Positions 21,034 through 33,484 of a stretch of DNA of 64,000 bases are shown in pieces (positions within the stretch are counted from its first letter, which is position 1; every line of letters starts with the position of its first letter). The DNA is from Henricia sp. BOLD:AAB3569 (taxonomy: Eukaryota > Echinodermata > Asteroidea > Spinulosida > Echinasteridae), in assembly GCA_037783545.1 (NCBI GenBank), contig JBBELK010000377.1:186001-250000 (forward strand), in the 5' to 3' direction. A program made the position numbers and the translations under genes. The notes below the pieces were generated by a model that saw nothing but the letters and a program-made list of their open reading frames with translations, did no database searches and was not told the DNA's origin.

Positions 21034-22759
21034 AGAGTACAATTATTTGTCCAGGTCGTCGCTTTTAGGGGAGTCGATCCGATTCGACTCTTCGCCTCCT
21101 TATCCCCCCTTTCTCCGACTGTGGACCGCCCGTCGTGACTGATACTACCAGACCAGATCCAAGTTCACCCAAGCGCGGCAAGTTCAAGTTCACCGAAACG
21201 CGGCGGATTTCACCACAAAGCTATGTTAATTACCACATTTCTCTCTGCTTCTTATCCAATTTTTACTGTATTTTCTTAAGTCGTTTTATCGCACTTAGTT
21301 TTTACCAGCCCCGTTTATAGTGTTTTCAGTGCCAGTAACATGTGTAATCCTACCCCTTTTTATTGACATGTTCCAATTAAATAAATTTGTATTAAGAGAG
21401 AAAGAGGATCATACAAAAATATTGTCCACCGGATTCCATATTCTTGAGCAGTGTCCGTTTTAAAAAACTAACGAACCTAGACAGGGCTTTGACAGATTTT
21501 CTATTTAAATTATCTAAAGTACCTGTGACATCATGCAAACATTTCTGACCTGGTTTAAGTCAATTGCAGAATTATGGACAAGGTTGAAATTTATTCACTC
21601 CTGCACTCGGACCGCTTGTCAGATTTTCTAGATTATGGGATACTGATACTGTACCAGTTGGTCAAACTTGTAATGAGAGAAAAATCATATGCAGACACAA
21701 ATTTTATATTTCTTTTTTTTTGATAGAGATTTGATATAAAAATGCAGATTTTTTAACATAACATCTGTGCTAACATTTTCAGTTACTGTTCATGTAAAAT
21801 TAATTGTAATTTCTATTGTTGTAGCTCTCAGATTTTAATTTTGGTTAGAAGTAAATGGAATATATACTGTGTGCACTTATCCTGAATATCCATTCACAAA
21901 AGTACCAGCATTTGGACTAAGTGCAATTAGTTTAAGTCAAAGATAACATTTTTTTTTTTTTTTGATTTTAAATTCTCATAATTTTGCTAATATAACAATA
22001 ACAGTTTGGGCCGATATAGCCACTCGATAGTGATTAGTCTGCTTTTTTGGCAATCCTTCGATCTGGGGTGCCAACACAATTTGTCTAGGTGATTTGTGTA
22101 ATTGTCATTGTCATCACATTGCTGTTTTTGTAAATACATGTACTGGGAAATAGTGAATAAAATGCAATTAAATGTCCAGTCATGGTCCAGTAAAAACAAC
22201 CTTTTGTGTGCATGATTAATGTTTAGCCCCCAAAACCAAAATCATAATACCCATGTACAAAGTAGGGGAGGGTGGGGTTAGTTGGAACATTTTTCACAAA
22301 ATCGACTATAAAACACTAACAGAATTTAGTAACCCTAAATTCCTAGGGTTAATGTAAAATCATATTGATTTTGAAGGATTGAGGAGTGTTGGGGTTAAAG
22401 AAAAAACAACTGTACCACTTCAAGCATACATAATTATTTGGGCTACAAATTAATGGAGCTTATAAAATGTTACGACTCGCTGGTTTCTCGGATAATCCAC
22501 CTTGAACATGACCATGTCAGCTGTTCCGACTAGCCCCACCTATGGGGGTAAGTTGAAACATGGTATGCTGTCATTTAAAAACTACTATAACTTCTGTGAT
22601 CACCCTAATGGGAGACTTTTGAGGAGCAATATCAACAGAGGGCGCCAAACATACGGTCCCAGCGCATTTCGCGCCACGGTGACAGCCATTGCATTACACG
22701 TATTTTCGTGCTAAAAATGCGGTTGGAAATGTCGCCGTGAAACCCTACATTAATCAACG

Positions 22760-23592
22760 ATGGAAAGCCCAAACAGTCATTATGAAAAATCAACCATTGA
22801 AGAACTTAAAAAAATGGACTTTGAAAAGGAAAAGCTGAAACGTCGCGCGGAAACGTTGGTTGCCAAGAGGTAAGTAAAACGCACGGGTTTTTTTGTCATT
22901 TTGTTTTCGGTCATGCATGTGGTTGATCGTGTTACGATGTATACATGTAATGTGTGCACGATGCCAACAGTGCATATAAAATATCGGACGGTTGTGTATA
23001 ACTAGAAGCACATGCCTGTATAATTTAGGCTGTCGTGTCGAGGCCTCGCCTAACTTAGGCCTTGCTTTGGCTACTGAAATGGAAATCCGAATACAATTGA
23101 TTAACTGCTTAAACGTCGAACAATGGAGTGAAAATGGCATGAAGAAAGTCTGAACTCTGATCATCAGATTTGTGATTTTTACATTCCCATCTCTTCAGAG
23201 GAAATGCAGTCTATTGTTTTTCTTCAACGTACCTTTCCATTTTCATAGTCATGTGCATGTCCGCGAGGCCTATTCCATTTCTAATCTAGGCCTAGGCTGC
23301 ACTGGCGCTGACCATAGCATAGACCTGGTCATGGAATTATGCTGTTCTTGACAGACTTGGCAATGAGTGGTATATATATATATTTTAATAATATTTCTGA
23401 GATATCTCTTAATACTAATATGTTTATTTATTTTTTACTCATCACAAATGAAGGTTGAAGTGGTAAAACCAAAAACACATTTTCCCAGTGTAAGCCTAAT
23501 GCTTAGAAATTTGTTCTAACATTTTATTTATTTATTTTTGTTTTGCCAGAAATGGGGTCTACAACAGTGTGAGGAACAATCAACAAACGTGA
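22760..23592 (+). CDS. Candidate two-exon small ORF (~50 residues)
   Basis: Exon 1 (22760-22869) starts MESPNSHYEKSTIEELKK and is charged and helical-looking. It ends at a strong donor (gtaagt, 22870). A pyrimidine-rich tract and acceptor (ttttgccag) precede exon 2 at 23550, which adds 14 residues before TGA at 23590-23592. The transcript could continue: another donor is at 23652 (gtaaaa) and an acceptor before 24063 (tctgacag). Product unknown. It might be the N-terminal piece of a decayed transposon protein; the splice signals are the main support. Confidence 0.3.
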
Positions 23593-24833
23593 TGTAAACT
23601 CCACACACATTATGGCTTTTAAAGGCATCCATGCACAAGGACAGCAAGCAGGTAAAAGCTAGATCTCACAAATTAGGTCTTGCTTCAGTCTTCACTTCAG
23701 TGCGAATCTCAACTTGAACGTCATAAAGCAATATTCAAATTTTTTTTTTTGTAAACATACATGTACCTGTAGACAGTTGCTTTTGTTTTGATGTGAAGTT
23801 GAGCCTATTATACAGCAGGCAGACTGATTTTGTAAAAACGGAAAGAATTCCGTTTACTGGTCGCCACTTATTCTTCTCATAAAAACTTAAAAACCACCAA
23901 AACGTGCAAATATTTTAAAGGGAAGTGAGGGAAGTAGAAACATTCAACAATTTCCTGGCGACCAGTAAAGGGAATTCAAAACGTAAAAAAGTATCTTTAA
24001 TGTTTCAATTTAATAGGAGTGAAGTAACCTCTTGTTTTATTTATGACTTGTTTCTCTGACAGATTCCCGACATGTGAAATGAAGCAGCCAAGGCTTTCCA
24101 GGAAATCCAAATGATTCAGATCAGGCGTTCTCCCATGGGCAGTCAGGATGGTTATGCCTTCATGGCAGCAGAGTCGACATTTGTGAAATGACTGAATTAA
24201 TTTTAATTTTGTGAATTTGTGTACATGTATTGTAACATTGATTTATGCAGCTCAATCATGTCAATGGTCAAAACAATTTTCAAAAATAAATCAACATTTT
24301 GTTGCCATTTAATTATTTTATTGAGCTAAAATACTTATTAATTTCCTGTGTTTACACATTCTAAAATGCTTTTAAAACCAAGCAACTGGCAGGAACATTG
24401 AGGACTGTAAATGTACATTGCATGGATTTACCAGTACATATAAACATGTCATGTGAAGACTGCTAGCTTTTTCTTTTTGTTTTTTGAGTTTTTTTCTTCT
24501 TTTTTTAATTTCTTAGTCAAGAACTTATTAATGTTTTGTCAGCTTAAACTTGCCGATAGTCTCAAGTTAACAATTGTCATGTTTCTTTTAGCCGCATAAT
24601 TGATAAGTTGACCATTACTTGTATTCCTCAAAATGATTCAACAGGCATCAGAACATGCTGAATTGCTAGAAAACCCAAAATTAGAAGTGGCAAATTGACG
24701 GGTGTCTTTTATGTAACTCTTGGAATTTCTTTTTCAGCCAGTCTCATACTGTGTAATGGCCAACTGCTCAATTTCCATACACGGCCCTGTCAGCAGGTGG
24801 TAATTTGAAAACTACATGTAGAAAATTTGAAAG

Positions 24834-24984
24834 CAATTGCGGAATACCCTGCAACTCAAAACTGATGTTGCACATGCTTTTATCGACTCGTTCTCGGACC
24901 AAACTTTCCTTCGTAATACAATCCTCCGAAGCCACGTCTACCTAATGCTACACGGACTAAGAATTGCAGGGTATTCTGCAATTA
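24834..24984. repeat. 150-bp inverted-repeat element
   Basis: aattgcggaataccctgcaa and ttgcagggtattctgcaatt are near-perfect reverse complements at the two ends of a ~150-bp block, as in a MITE. The ORF across it is incidental. Confidence 0.7.
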
Positions 24985-25379
24985 TGTTGAAAATGAACAT
25001 TATTTGGTATATTCTATGCAGATTTATCATGTACACTTATATTTATAGTTTTCTAAACCATTAACAAAATAGCAAGCAAGAAGAATTTTGTTTCTTTCAT
25101 TCTTACACGTATGCAAATGTTTTATCAACATTCTACCCCTTCCCTGCAGGCATTGTCCGAAGGGTAGGGTGGGGACTTGGTAACATGCCTCGGCATTGAC
25201 CAGATGTTCCAAGGTTTTGTCACAAATTTTGGCCCAGGGTTGCGATTTTGTCACTCAAAAAGTGACAATTCTCATGTCCGAGGTGTGGTAGCCGGGGGGT
25301 GGGGGTGGTACTTAACCATGCCTCTCGGGTGAAAATTGATATCACGTTACACATGTAGGTCAAAAACACAAACAAAAAA

Positions 25380-25590
25380 CTATCGTGGACGCACGCGTCA
25401 CTTTCAACCCTCTGCGTCAAAGGTTTTTTGTTGTTGTTGAGTGTTTCGATTATAAACATGTCTGTTGGCTTCATGTCAACTTGACTTTATTGCTTGGAAT
25501 CCCCTTACCAAAAAAAAAATAATAATAAAACAAAAACGCATCACCGCATCATTTTGGAAGACTAATTTTTGGCCTAATTTGTGTTTTTAC
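25380..25590. repeat. Dispersed repeat, copy 1
   Basis: The stretch containing aaacatgtctgttg, atgtcaacttgactttattg and cttggaatccccttacc recurs in the same orientation at about 45905-46150. Between-copy differences are indels and substitutions. Noncoding. Confidence 0.75.
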
Positions 25591-26545
25591 AAATTCAAAC
25601 ACTGCATGTGTCATTCAAACTTGTTTTCACAAAGTTTTAATGAAGTGACTGGGGGTGGGGGTAAGACATTTTGCTCTTTTTTCAACAACAAATGGAAATT
25701 GATAGTGACATCATGGAGGAAATGTGACATGAACACTGCTCATACAATCGTCTTTAAACCGGTGAAAGTCGTCCGAAAAGCGACACACTGCATTGAGTGC
25801 CCCGTTTATATAGTGCGTACAGCCATAAATACACAGCGGTGAGTGACGTACGCGCTTGAAGTACACCGAAGCCGCCGCCGCGCGCCGCTGTTGACCACTG
25901 TTGCCGTTTTTATAGATAAACTCCACAACTTTCTGAGTTTGTATGTATTGTTTAGAAAACCATGACTAGTCCTTCCGCCACACACCACAAAAATACTGGA
26001 TGTACGGGACTTCATTGCTAAGAAATAGAGCTCTGAAATTGAAGAAATGTACGTCCACACGTAAAACAAACGAGACCGAAGTCAGAAGAAAATCACTTGA
26101 AGGGCGCCCTCTTGTGTCTAAACCAGGATAGCCAAAAGTCTCCCATTAGCAAGGCATACACTTAAGCTGTAAATTGGGGTGCTAATCAACTCTTTGGGGT
26201 ACAGGGAGTCATTGACAACTGCTCACTTATAATGCAGTGAAACGTGTATATAGTTGCCACCTTCGGGACTGGCAACTATAAACAGGTGGCCTGTTTCATG
26301 TGGTCAATAAAACATGTTCCAACTAGCCCCCTCATTTTGTTCCAACTAAACCCGCTGGCCTGTTTAAAAAACAGGGACTACAATTTGACATCTCGTTAAC
26401 CTCATTTTGTACTCAAAAACTAGTCAAGTGAATCTATGAACATCATTAGCATACAATGCAATATTTCTTAAAAATAACTAATGCCGTTGAAGAAAATATA
26501 AATGTTTCAACATACCCACTGTTCCAAGTAACACCTCTCTTCTAC

Positions 26546-28330
26546 TAATGGTGTATAGCTGTATTTCGATAATTGTTTTCATGTTATGAACAAGTTAAGT
26601 GCCCTCTGCCCAGTTTTTAAATAACTGCATGCATGATACATGTAGGCCTACAAATTGTCATGTGCAAGTAAAACAATGACACAGTGATTGTGATTTTCAT
26701 AAACAGTATTATTACTACATTTACATGTCTTTTTTCATAAGTTTGGGATTTGTTTCAGTACTTGTATGTGTTTATATACTGTTTGTATAACTAGGCCTAC
26801 AAGTCGGCAATCCATAATTGCTGAAATAAGCAAATGTAAACCAAACCAGTACAACCAAGATTAAAACCTTTTGTTTCAAGACAATTTTAAATACTGATTT
26901 AATGTTTGTTTGTTTTGCTTGGATGCAAATATCCTGCCTGCACCAAGTGCTGCAGTAAAGTGCGACTGCTTATTCTCTGTAAACAGACTTCAGATCACTG
27001 ATGTGCATTGGAATGCAGTAATTAATCTCTGACAATATCACGTCTGCTCTTTCAACTACGCGTGTTTAAGGCTGTGATTTGTGGATAATCATTTTTTTAA
27101 TGAAATGGCACGAAAATGTACAATGATAAAGCGAAAAATGATTTAGTAAATCCCAGTGGTCATGCATAGATTCAAGGACTGAGTTGTGATTATACAAGAC
27201 TGTTATAGTCAAACTACCAGGGCAATGTGAGGGAATTTAGTGCAGTGAATGTGCACAAAATCAAACAAACCAAACAACGTGAATATTGGATGTCATTAAT
27301 TTCTCCATATCAGACATATCAACATCACTTTAGTACATGTATGTTGCAGATTATGTAAACAATCCACATTTGTAGAAGGAACAGCATGGGGAGGCCTATA
27401 ATATCCTCCATGATGGTAATGGGGTCATTCTGTTGCATATACTTGTACATGTATAGTTCTTTTTTTAATCTGATGATGTTGTCCAATAAAAAAAACAGTA
27501 ATGTAAATCTCAAACAAGACCTATGCTATCAACAGGATTGATAAAAATGTAACATTGTGTCATATAGGAAATTTGTACAGCAAAAGGTATGTTATTTCCT
27601 TTCTTGGCTCTCCACGTGGGCATCTCTTTTTTATTTAATCGTCTAGTACTGATGTGCTTTTTTAGAAAACATGATTGCATTATTTCAGAAAGATGAACTG
27701 CAAACAAGAATAGGCAAAGAATCTCTTAGGTCATTTCAGACTGTTTTGTGATGCAAACAAACTCTCAATTTAAGAGATGTCCAGTCAAGGACATAAACAT
27801 CATATTAAAATTCCATTCTGTGAATTTCTGTTTATACCCTGGATGACACGTTCTTTCCTTTATTGGTCAAGTGGTACTATATACAATGTGTTTACTGACC
27901 GGGTACATGTATTAAAAATGGGTATGTAAAACAAACATTATAGGACGTTTGTTGAGATTTTGTTTTGCCCTGGTATTTGTGAATTTTGTTGAACATCATT
28001 TCAAATTAGTTTGTTGTTGAGACTATAACTCGAACACTTTACTGTCAAACTTGAACATACAGTTTGTGATGATGTACTTTATTTTCGACCGAAAACGGTC
28101 GAGCAGGCCGAGAGGAAAAGGAGTATAGGCTGGGCATAGCTTGAGACCCTGTGGAAAAATACAGGGGGCTTGATTTCATCTAATGCACCTATCAATTGTT
28201 GTCCCCACCTAGGGGATGGGGATTTGGTTTTTATGCCCCAGGGTGGGGATTTTGTCACCTAAATTTTTTCCAGGGGTGGGAAATTTGTCACTCGGAAATT
28301 GACAATCCCCACCTCGTTTGTGGGGTAGAC
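26546..28330. other. Noncoding AT-rich stretch
   Basis: No supported gene. Around 28195-28325 several ccccacc / ggtggggat phrases repeat, partly resembling 25135-25300 (ttttgtcact, gtgacaattc), so a decayed dispersed repeat is likely. Confidence 0.5.
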
Positions 28331-28432
28331 CTAGCCAAGGTTACCTAGCTCGGCTCGAATTGTATCCGATGTGGTAATCTGTTACCACAGATTACCACAT
28401 GATAAAATTCGAGCCGAGGTAACCTTGGCTAG
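28331..28432. repeat. ~102-bp near-perfect palindrome
   Basis: ctagccaaggttacct... and ...aggtaaccttggctag pair across almost the whole length; ggtaatctg and cagattacc close the inner end around a 6-base loop. Only a few bases are unpaired. Confidence 0.85.
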
Positions 28433-29577
28433 GGTAGCCTGGGGTTGGGGGAAGGGGAGGGAGTTGGACAATTGATAGACCTGTATAAGAAAATTATTAA
28501 TATGGTTTTCCCTTAGGCTTCCAAAATTACCCTTTTTTTTAAACATCGGGGTAACCTCTTAACATTTCCCCTCTTATTTGTATGTTTTGGTAACCTTTTT
28601 ATTTGGTTTAGAGATCGATTATCTATAGAATTTAATTCAAGACGAGTAACAAGCTAACGTCAGGGTACTGAAATCCCCAGGTGAAATCCCGGCGGCCGTT
28701 AGCCGGGAAGCCGACCGTACCGATAGCTGCCTGCGCCTGCAGGCAGTGCGGTGTTGCCTGGCCCGGGCGCAGCGCTCGCTTGTCCGCAAATTTTCCCGAT
28801 GCGAGTTTTCCCTACACGTCAAAAATAACACTTGGGCTGTTGACTCGATCAACCCAACAGACATCCCGCAATTTTACACACACATAAACCTGTTTTACGT
28901 TTGCCTAATGAATAATTCACGCTATGGTCCCAACCTAATCACTGATTGGCTCCCTTGGATTTCCAAGGGAGAAATAAAGAAAAAGTTAAGAATTGCTGCC
29001 AAGATTGCCAAGACCTTCGTGAAGGTCCAGTATCGTATGCACCACTGGTATCGATACCAGTGCAACGAATACGTACTACCGCTACGAATACACCAAATAT
29101 TCGATTAAAATGTATAAAAAAACGCCCTCTATAGTTTCGCGCACTGTTCATCGCGCGCTGTGGGAATTCTGTATAGCAACAACAAAAACTAACACGAAGG
29201 TCTTGGAGCCAAGACTAAAGACCTCCCTGCCGAAAAAACCACACACACACACACAGAAGTGTTCAATGAACTAATATATGTATTCCATTAATACAAGTAC
29301 TATACTTGTGGACTGAAAATACAAAAATAATACATACTCTTTAGCACTCGAATAAAATAAACAAATATACACTATACAGTAGATGCTCCAAAGTGCTAGA
29401 AAAAGGACGTTTTAAGTCTCATGTTTTTATTGAAGAAAAATTTCTATTGAAAAAAATATAATACTGGTCTTTGTAAAGATTGGCGGGCAAACTGCCACAA
29501 AACCTTGAATATAATAACCCTACAAAAAATATGGTGATATTATACTTTGTAAAAAGTTGTTGCTGCGCAGCACACAC
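28433..29577. other. Noncoding, small palindromes
   Basis: GC-richer than its surroundings at 28660-28800. It contains short palindromes (tcccttggatttccaaggga near 28953; cactggtatcgataccagtg near 29042). Overlapping frames of 60-120 codons run on both strands without domain signatures, so no gene is called. Confidence 0.5.
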
Positions 29578-31963
29578 TTAGTAGGAGACCAGCCTGTAGG
29601 TCCCGTGACCCATATGACTCAATTCTCTGACTCAATTCAGTGAGACAACCCACTGGAACATGATCAGTAATCGTATTGACCTTTATTGACTTTGCCGATT
29701 TTGAGGTTTAACACCCGTTCTTTCAGTGAAAAAGCCCCTTTTCCCCGTGCATCATATATTTTTAAAAAAATAACCAAACTAAAGGTAATACTCTGTACTT
29801 TGAAATGCGTAGCGAGTTGGTGAGAAACATAGACGTACTTTTTATGTAATCACAAAAGTTTGCAGTGCGGCGCTGTTTTCCGTGTCATTTTCCTGCGCTG
29901 AGCGTAGGGTCACGGAGCTCAGTGAGCAGATGTGCGCAAGTTGTTCATATGGGTCAGAGAAGATCAAGTAAATCGACCAATTTTCATCAAGCATGAAATA
30001 AGGTCGCAATGATTCAGAGTATTATATGTCCTGTATACTCAATTAATATTACTAGCTTGAGGAATGTAATAATATTGCCATATGGGCTCTGGCCCATTTA
30101 AACCTAGTTTAAGCCATCAATTGTTTTGTAAATATTAACTTTTTGTTGTGTCTTTGGTCCAATCACATATGACGAAAGGATGAAAGGTTCAATGAGGTAC
30201 TTACCAAGCGTAAAATGTCAGTTTCATTGCATCCATAAACTTTTACCCAATGAGGGAACATGTTGTTGAAGCTATATTGTTGCAGATATTCACAGCCCAT
30301 CGTCATCATTTACCTATACACTTTATATGGTATACTGTACAATATTATATCGAACATGTGCTCTAAAGAAAAAGGATACACATAATTAAAAATCATTATT
30401 TGTTTTAAAAATGGAGTGTTTCAATTGTTCATGACATTTCGGTGACAAACATTTAATAATTTCTTATCCATGGGTTTGGGAAAAAAATTGTTGTTTTTGG
30501 CTAATTTATGTTAAAGAGGAAGAATCCCCCTTGACGAAAATCCAGCATTTAGGCTTTTTTCGATAGTCCAAACATCCCTCTTGCCGACGTGGATTTTTAT
30601 TATTTTTTAATTGTTGGTTTTAAGTGGATAAATTGCAAGCAAAAGTGCGCTTTTCGAAAATGAGATTTTCGCGATTTCTGAAACGCTCATTAGGTAATCA
30701 TGATATGCGCGTGACCCCGTGACGCAATCCTGAGAAAGAGAAGTCAACACGATTGTTAGCTCCATACGTTTACACGCAAAAAACTTGGAAAACCGTCTCT
30801 GTTAGATGGTGTTTTTTGAAGAATTTTGTTGGTCCAAAAAGCCAGAGATATGCCCAGTAGCTGCGTGATTGTATGTTTTACCAGACACTATGAAAAACAA
30901 AGAGCAGAAAGATTTTCTTTTCTATTACCAAGCGAGAGAAAAATGAGTCGCTTATTCTAGAACTTGTACGGCCGATGTCCAAACACGTGGAAACCACGCC
31001 CGCACCATGCTGTATACAGACCTGCTGTGAATGCCGTTCGTTCCCGGCCGTGACAAAACCTCCTCGGCGTCGCAATGCACCAGTATTTACTTCAAAAGAG
31101 CTTCACTGAGAGCCACAATTTCATCGTTTTTTCACAAAACAGGTAATAGTAGATTGTTGTCATATTACATGAAGTGTTTTTCACGTTTGTATTTTGAATT
31201 ACAAGGACAAAACAGGCATGATAAACATTCACTTCGTGTATTTTCCATTCAATACTGCACAGACCGTTTTGTATGTTTCTCAGGATGACGTCAAAACCCT
31301 GTTGATAAACAAGCCGAATGACCTCGAGCGTTTCAGAATTTGGGTGAAGAGGGTCGGATCTGCTTTACGTTTTAAGCAAAAGCCTGTCGATTTTTTGTGA
31401 AAAACAAGTTGTGACGGTGTTGTAGATCCATACACCTCCATGATAAACAGAAAAACAAAAAAAATGTGGAAGGGGGGATTCTAGCTGTTTTTAAAGGTTA
31501 AAACCTTTTAGCAGCCATTTTGAAATGTCAAGGTTATGGCAACCACTTTTACTTTTAAAAGTTGCTTAGTTGAATTTGCCATGTCAGAAAACATATTATT
31601 AGACACTAAAATCATTAGAATCGGATAATGTTAACTGTGTTGGTGAATTTGACCACCAGTCAAAAGTGCGTTGACCTTTCGACGTTTTTAACCACAACGC
31701 CCTTATTTAAGGTCGGAGGTATAACAAACTATACATTTTTGGAATCCTCATGACTAGACGAGTAATTTGATATGCATATCGACACGATTTGAATATATTT
31801 GAATTTTGACCCCTGTTTGACCTTTGTTGACCCCTCCCGGAAATGCCTGACATTTTCAAGGGGGAAGCCCAAGTCAAAATTGTTCATCAGGGAACACAAA
31901 AACACTTTCAAACCTTTGTTCCCAGAATTTGGTCACGGGACCTACAGGCTGGTCTCCTACTAA
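29578..31963. mobile_element. 2.4-kb DNA element with perfect 33-bp terminal inverted repeats
   Basis: 29578-29610 (TTAGTAGGAGACCAGCC...) and 31931-31963 (...GGCTGGTCTCCTACTAA) are exact 33-bp reverse complements. The termini may be GTAGGAGACC with a TTA/TAA-type target. The interior is noncoding as far as I can see; short frames at 30878-31400 have no domain. Perfect ends suggest a comparatively young non-autonomous element. Confidence 0.8.
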
Positions 31964-32359
31964 CTGTCTAATATCAAAATCCCAGAGTCAGCCAAGCTTT
32001 TGGTGCAATGCACATTCATCCTTTCAGAGCATCAAAGTCCCGCAGAAGGTGCATCACACCGAAAGCAGATGCACACAATTGAACCATTATTAAGATATAG
32101 CAGGATGTTAAAAGCCTCTATTTCACAAAACAATACGGTCGAACACTGACGATAGAAGGTCCTTTGGACTTTGTAAATTACCTTATCAGTCTTGAAAACA
32201 AAGGAAAAGTCTTGGAACTGAAACATTTCCTTTTTATAAGCATTACTTTGTATTAACAGTGCTTTTATAATCAGTGTTCGACTGTACCGGTATGCATAAT
32301 AGACAGTAACAGCGCTATTAATTTAGCATCCACTTTTATATTGATTTCATCTCCTATAC

Positions 32360-32597
32360 AATTGATCACGTTCAAATGACGTCACTTCCTACAAATCGCA
32401 ACGTGCATCAGAATTTTGAGCGTATTTTTTTTGTGACGCGCATCGGCTGTGCCGTATTTCAAACAAATTTCGAGCAACACGCGCGCGTGTTTGGAACATG
32501 TTACAGCATGTGCATGCGCGTACTTGTCTTGATATCGTTTAATACGCAGTAGCATTTTTTTTCCTACAAAGATGGCGTCTGTGAACGTGATCAATGC
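32360..32597 (+). mobile_element. MITE with ATTGATCACGTTC ends, copy 1
   Basis: Begins attgatcacgttc and ends gaacgtgatcaat, a 13-bp inverted terminus around ~235 bp. A second copy lies inverted at 39505-39722, sharing aaatgacgtcacttcctac, acacgcgcgcg and ggaacatgtt. Interior noncoding. Confidence 0.75.
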
Positions 32598-32624
32598 ATG
32601 GTTCCTGATACAAGGACATCTTAT

Positions 32625-33444
32625 TTAAAGGAACACGTTGCCTTCGGGTTGCGCTTTATTGGGCGTTTTGGGGCTATTAGAAGCGTTTGAAGTATAATGA
32701 GCACGATCTGAAAGATGTTTAAAAAGTAGAATATAATGATCCACACAAACGTGCCTTACAAATGCTTCAATTTTGCGTAATTTCTCGAAGCAGCACGCTC
32801 CGCCATTTATGGGAGTCAAAATCTTGACTCCCATAAATGGCGGAGAAATTATATTAGTCTTATTTCCAGCCTGGAGAAAGAAATAATTTTTCCTTCCTCC
32901 GTTGCGTGTGAAGTGCCTGTTTTTTTAATTCGTGTCTACAACAACCATTGTGTATAAATCATCAAAGTCCTTTCTATCGGTTTGTCCCATGACAATATTC
33001 TTACCCTGATTGGCGAGGTTTTCGTTTTTTCTTTTTTGACGCGTCTGCTGTGTTCTCTTGACGATCCATTTTTTGACAGCCAGTCGGTGTGTGTGTGTGT
33101 AGAGCCGTGTGTTTACATTTCACACATGTCTCGGGAGGCGGAGAATGGTATGGTACCTTGCGTTCATCTGATAGGTTTACCTGACCACTGGCTACGGCGC
33201 CAGCCTAACTCGTGTTCGTCGCTGCATTTTGCCCACTACCCGGACGATCGTATTGACGGCTGAAATACGTATATATTTCGCGGGACATGTAGTGGGGGTC
33301 AGAGGTCAGTGTTTGTTTTTTTAATTACCATTCACTAATTATAACACATTAAATGTATTTTATTGCAAGAACAACTCTTAATAAGTATAAGGAACACCCT
33401 CAAACGTGAGATTTCGTGAAATCTGAAGGCAACGTTTCCTTTAA
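32625..33444. mobile_element. TTAA-flanked MITE 3 (820 bp)
   Basis: Ends TTAA-AGGAACACGTTGCCTTC and GAAGGCAACGTTTCCT-TTAA. It resembles the termini of MITEs at 12372 and 46747 (all start TTAAAGGA), so one family is likely. It encloses the perfect 22-bp hairpin at 32798-32845 and a short (gt)n run near 33088. Confidence 0.75.
32798..32845. repeat. Perfect 22-bp hairpin
   Basis: Arms 32798-32819 (ctccgccatttatgggagtc...) and 32824-32845 are exact reverse complements with a 4-base loop (aatc). Confidence 0.9.
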
Positions 33445-33484
33445 AGTTTGACTGTATACATGTACATGTAATAATGATTAAAGG

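Larger units (their letters stand above)
18489..22261. other. Noncoding stretch with a 98-bp direct repeat
   Basis: No frame here has recognisable domains. The longest (19906-20202, 98 codons) is hydrophobic and lacks motifs. The only clear structure is the pair of 98-bp repeats listed separately and T-rich runs near 21950. Confidence 0.6.
22262..26545. mobile_element. ~4.3-kb element with diverged inverted ends (probable)
   Basis: Left-end words ggggttagttggaaca, ggtaagttgaaacatgg and ctaatgggagacttttg...agggcgcc (about 22275-22655) reappear inverted at the right, in the order gggcgccctc...caaaagtctcccattag (about 26100-26150), tgttccaactagcccc (about 26315) and atgtttcaacatacccac (about 26505). 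The order is mirrored, as for long decayed terminal inverted repeats. Exact tips and target duplication are uncertain. A small inverted repeat and a short spliced gene candidate lie inside. Confidence 0.55.
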
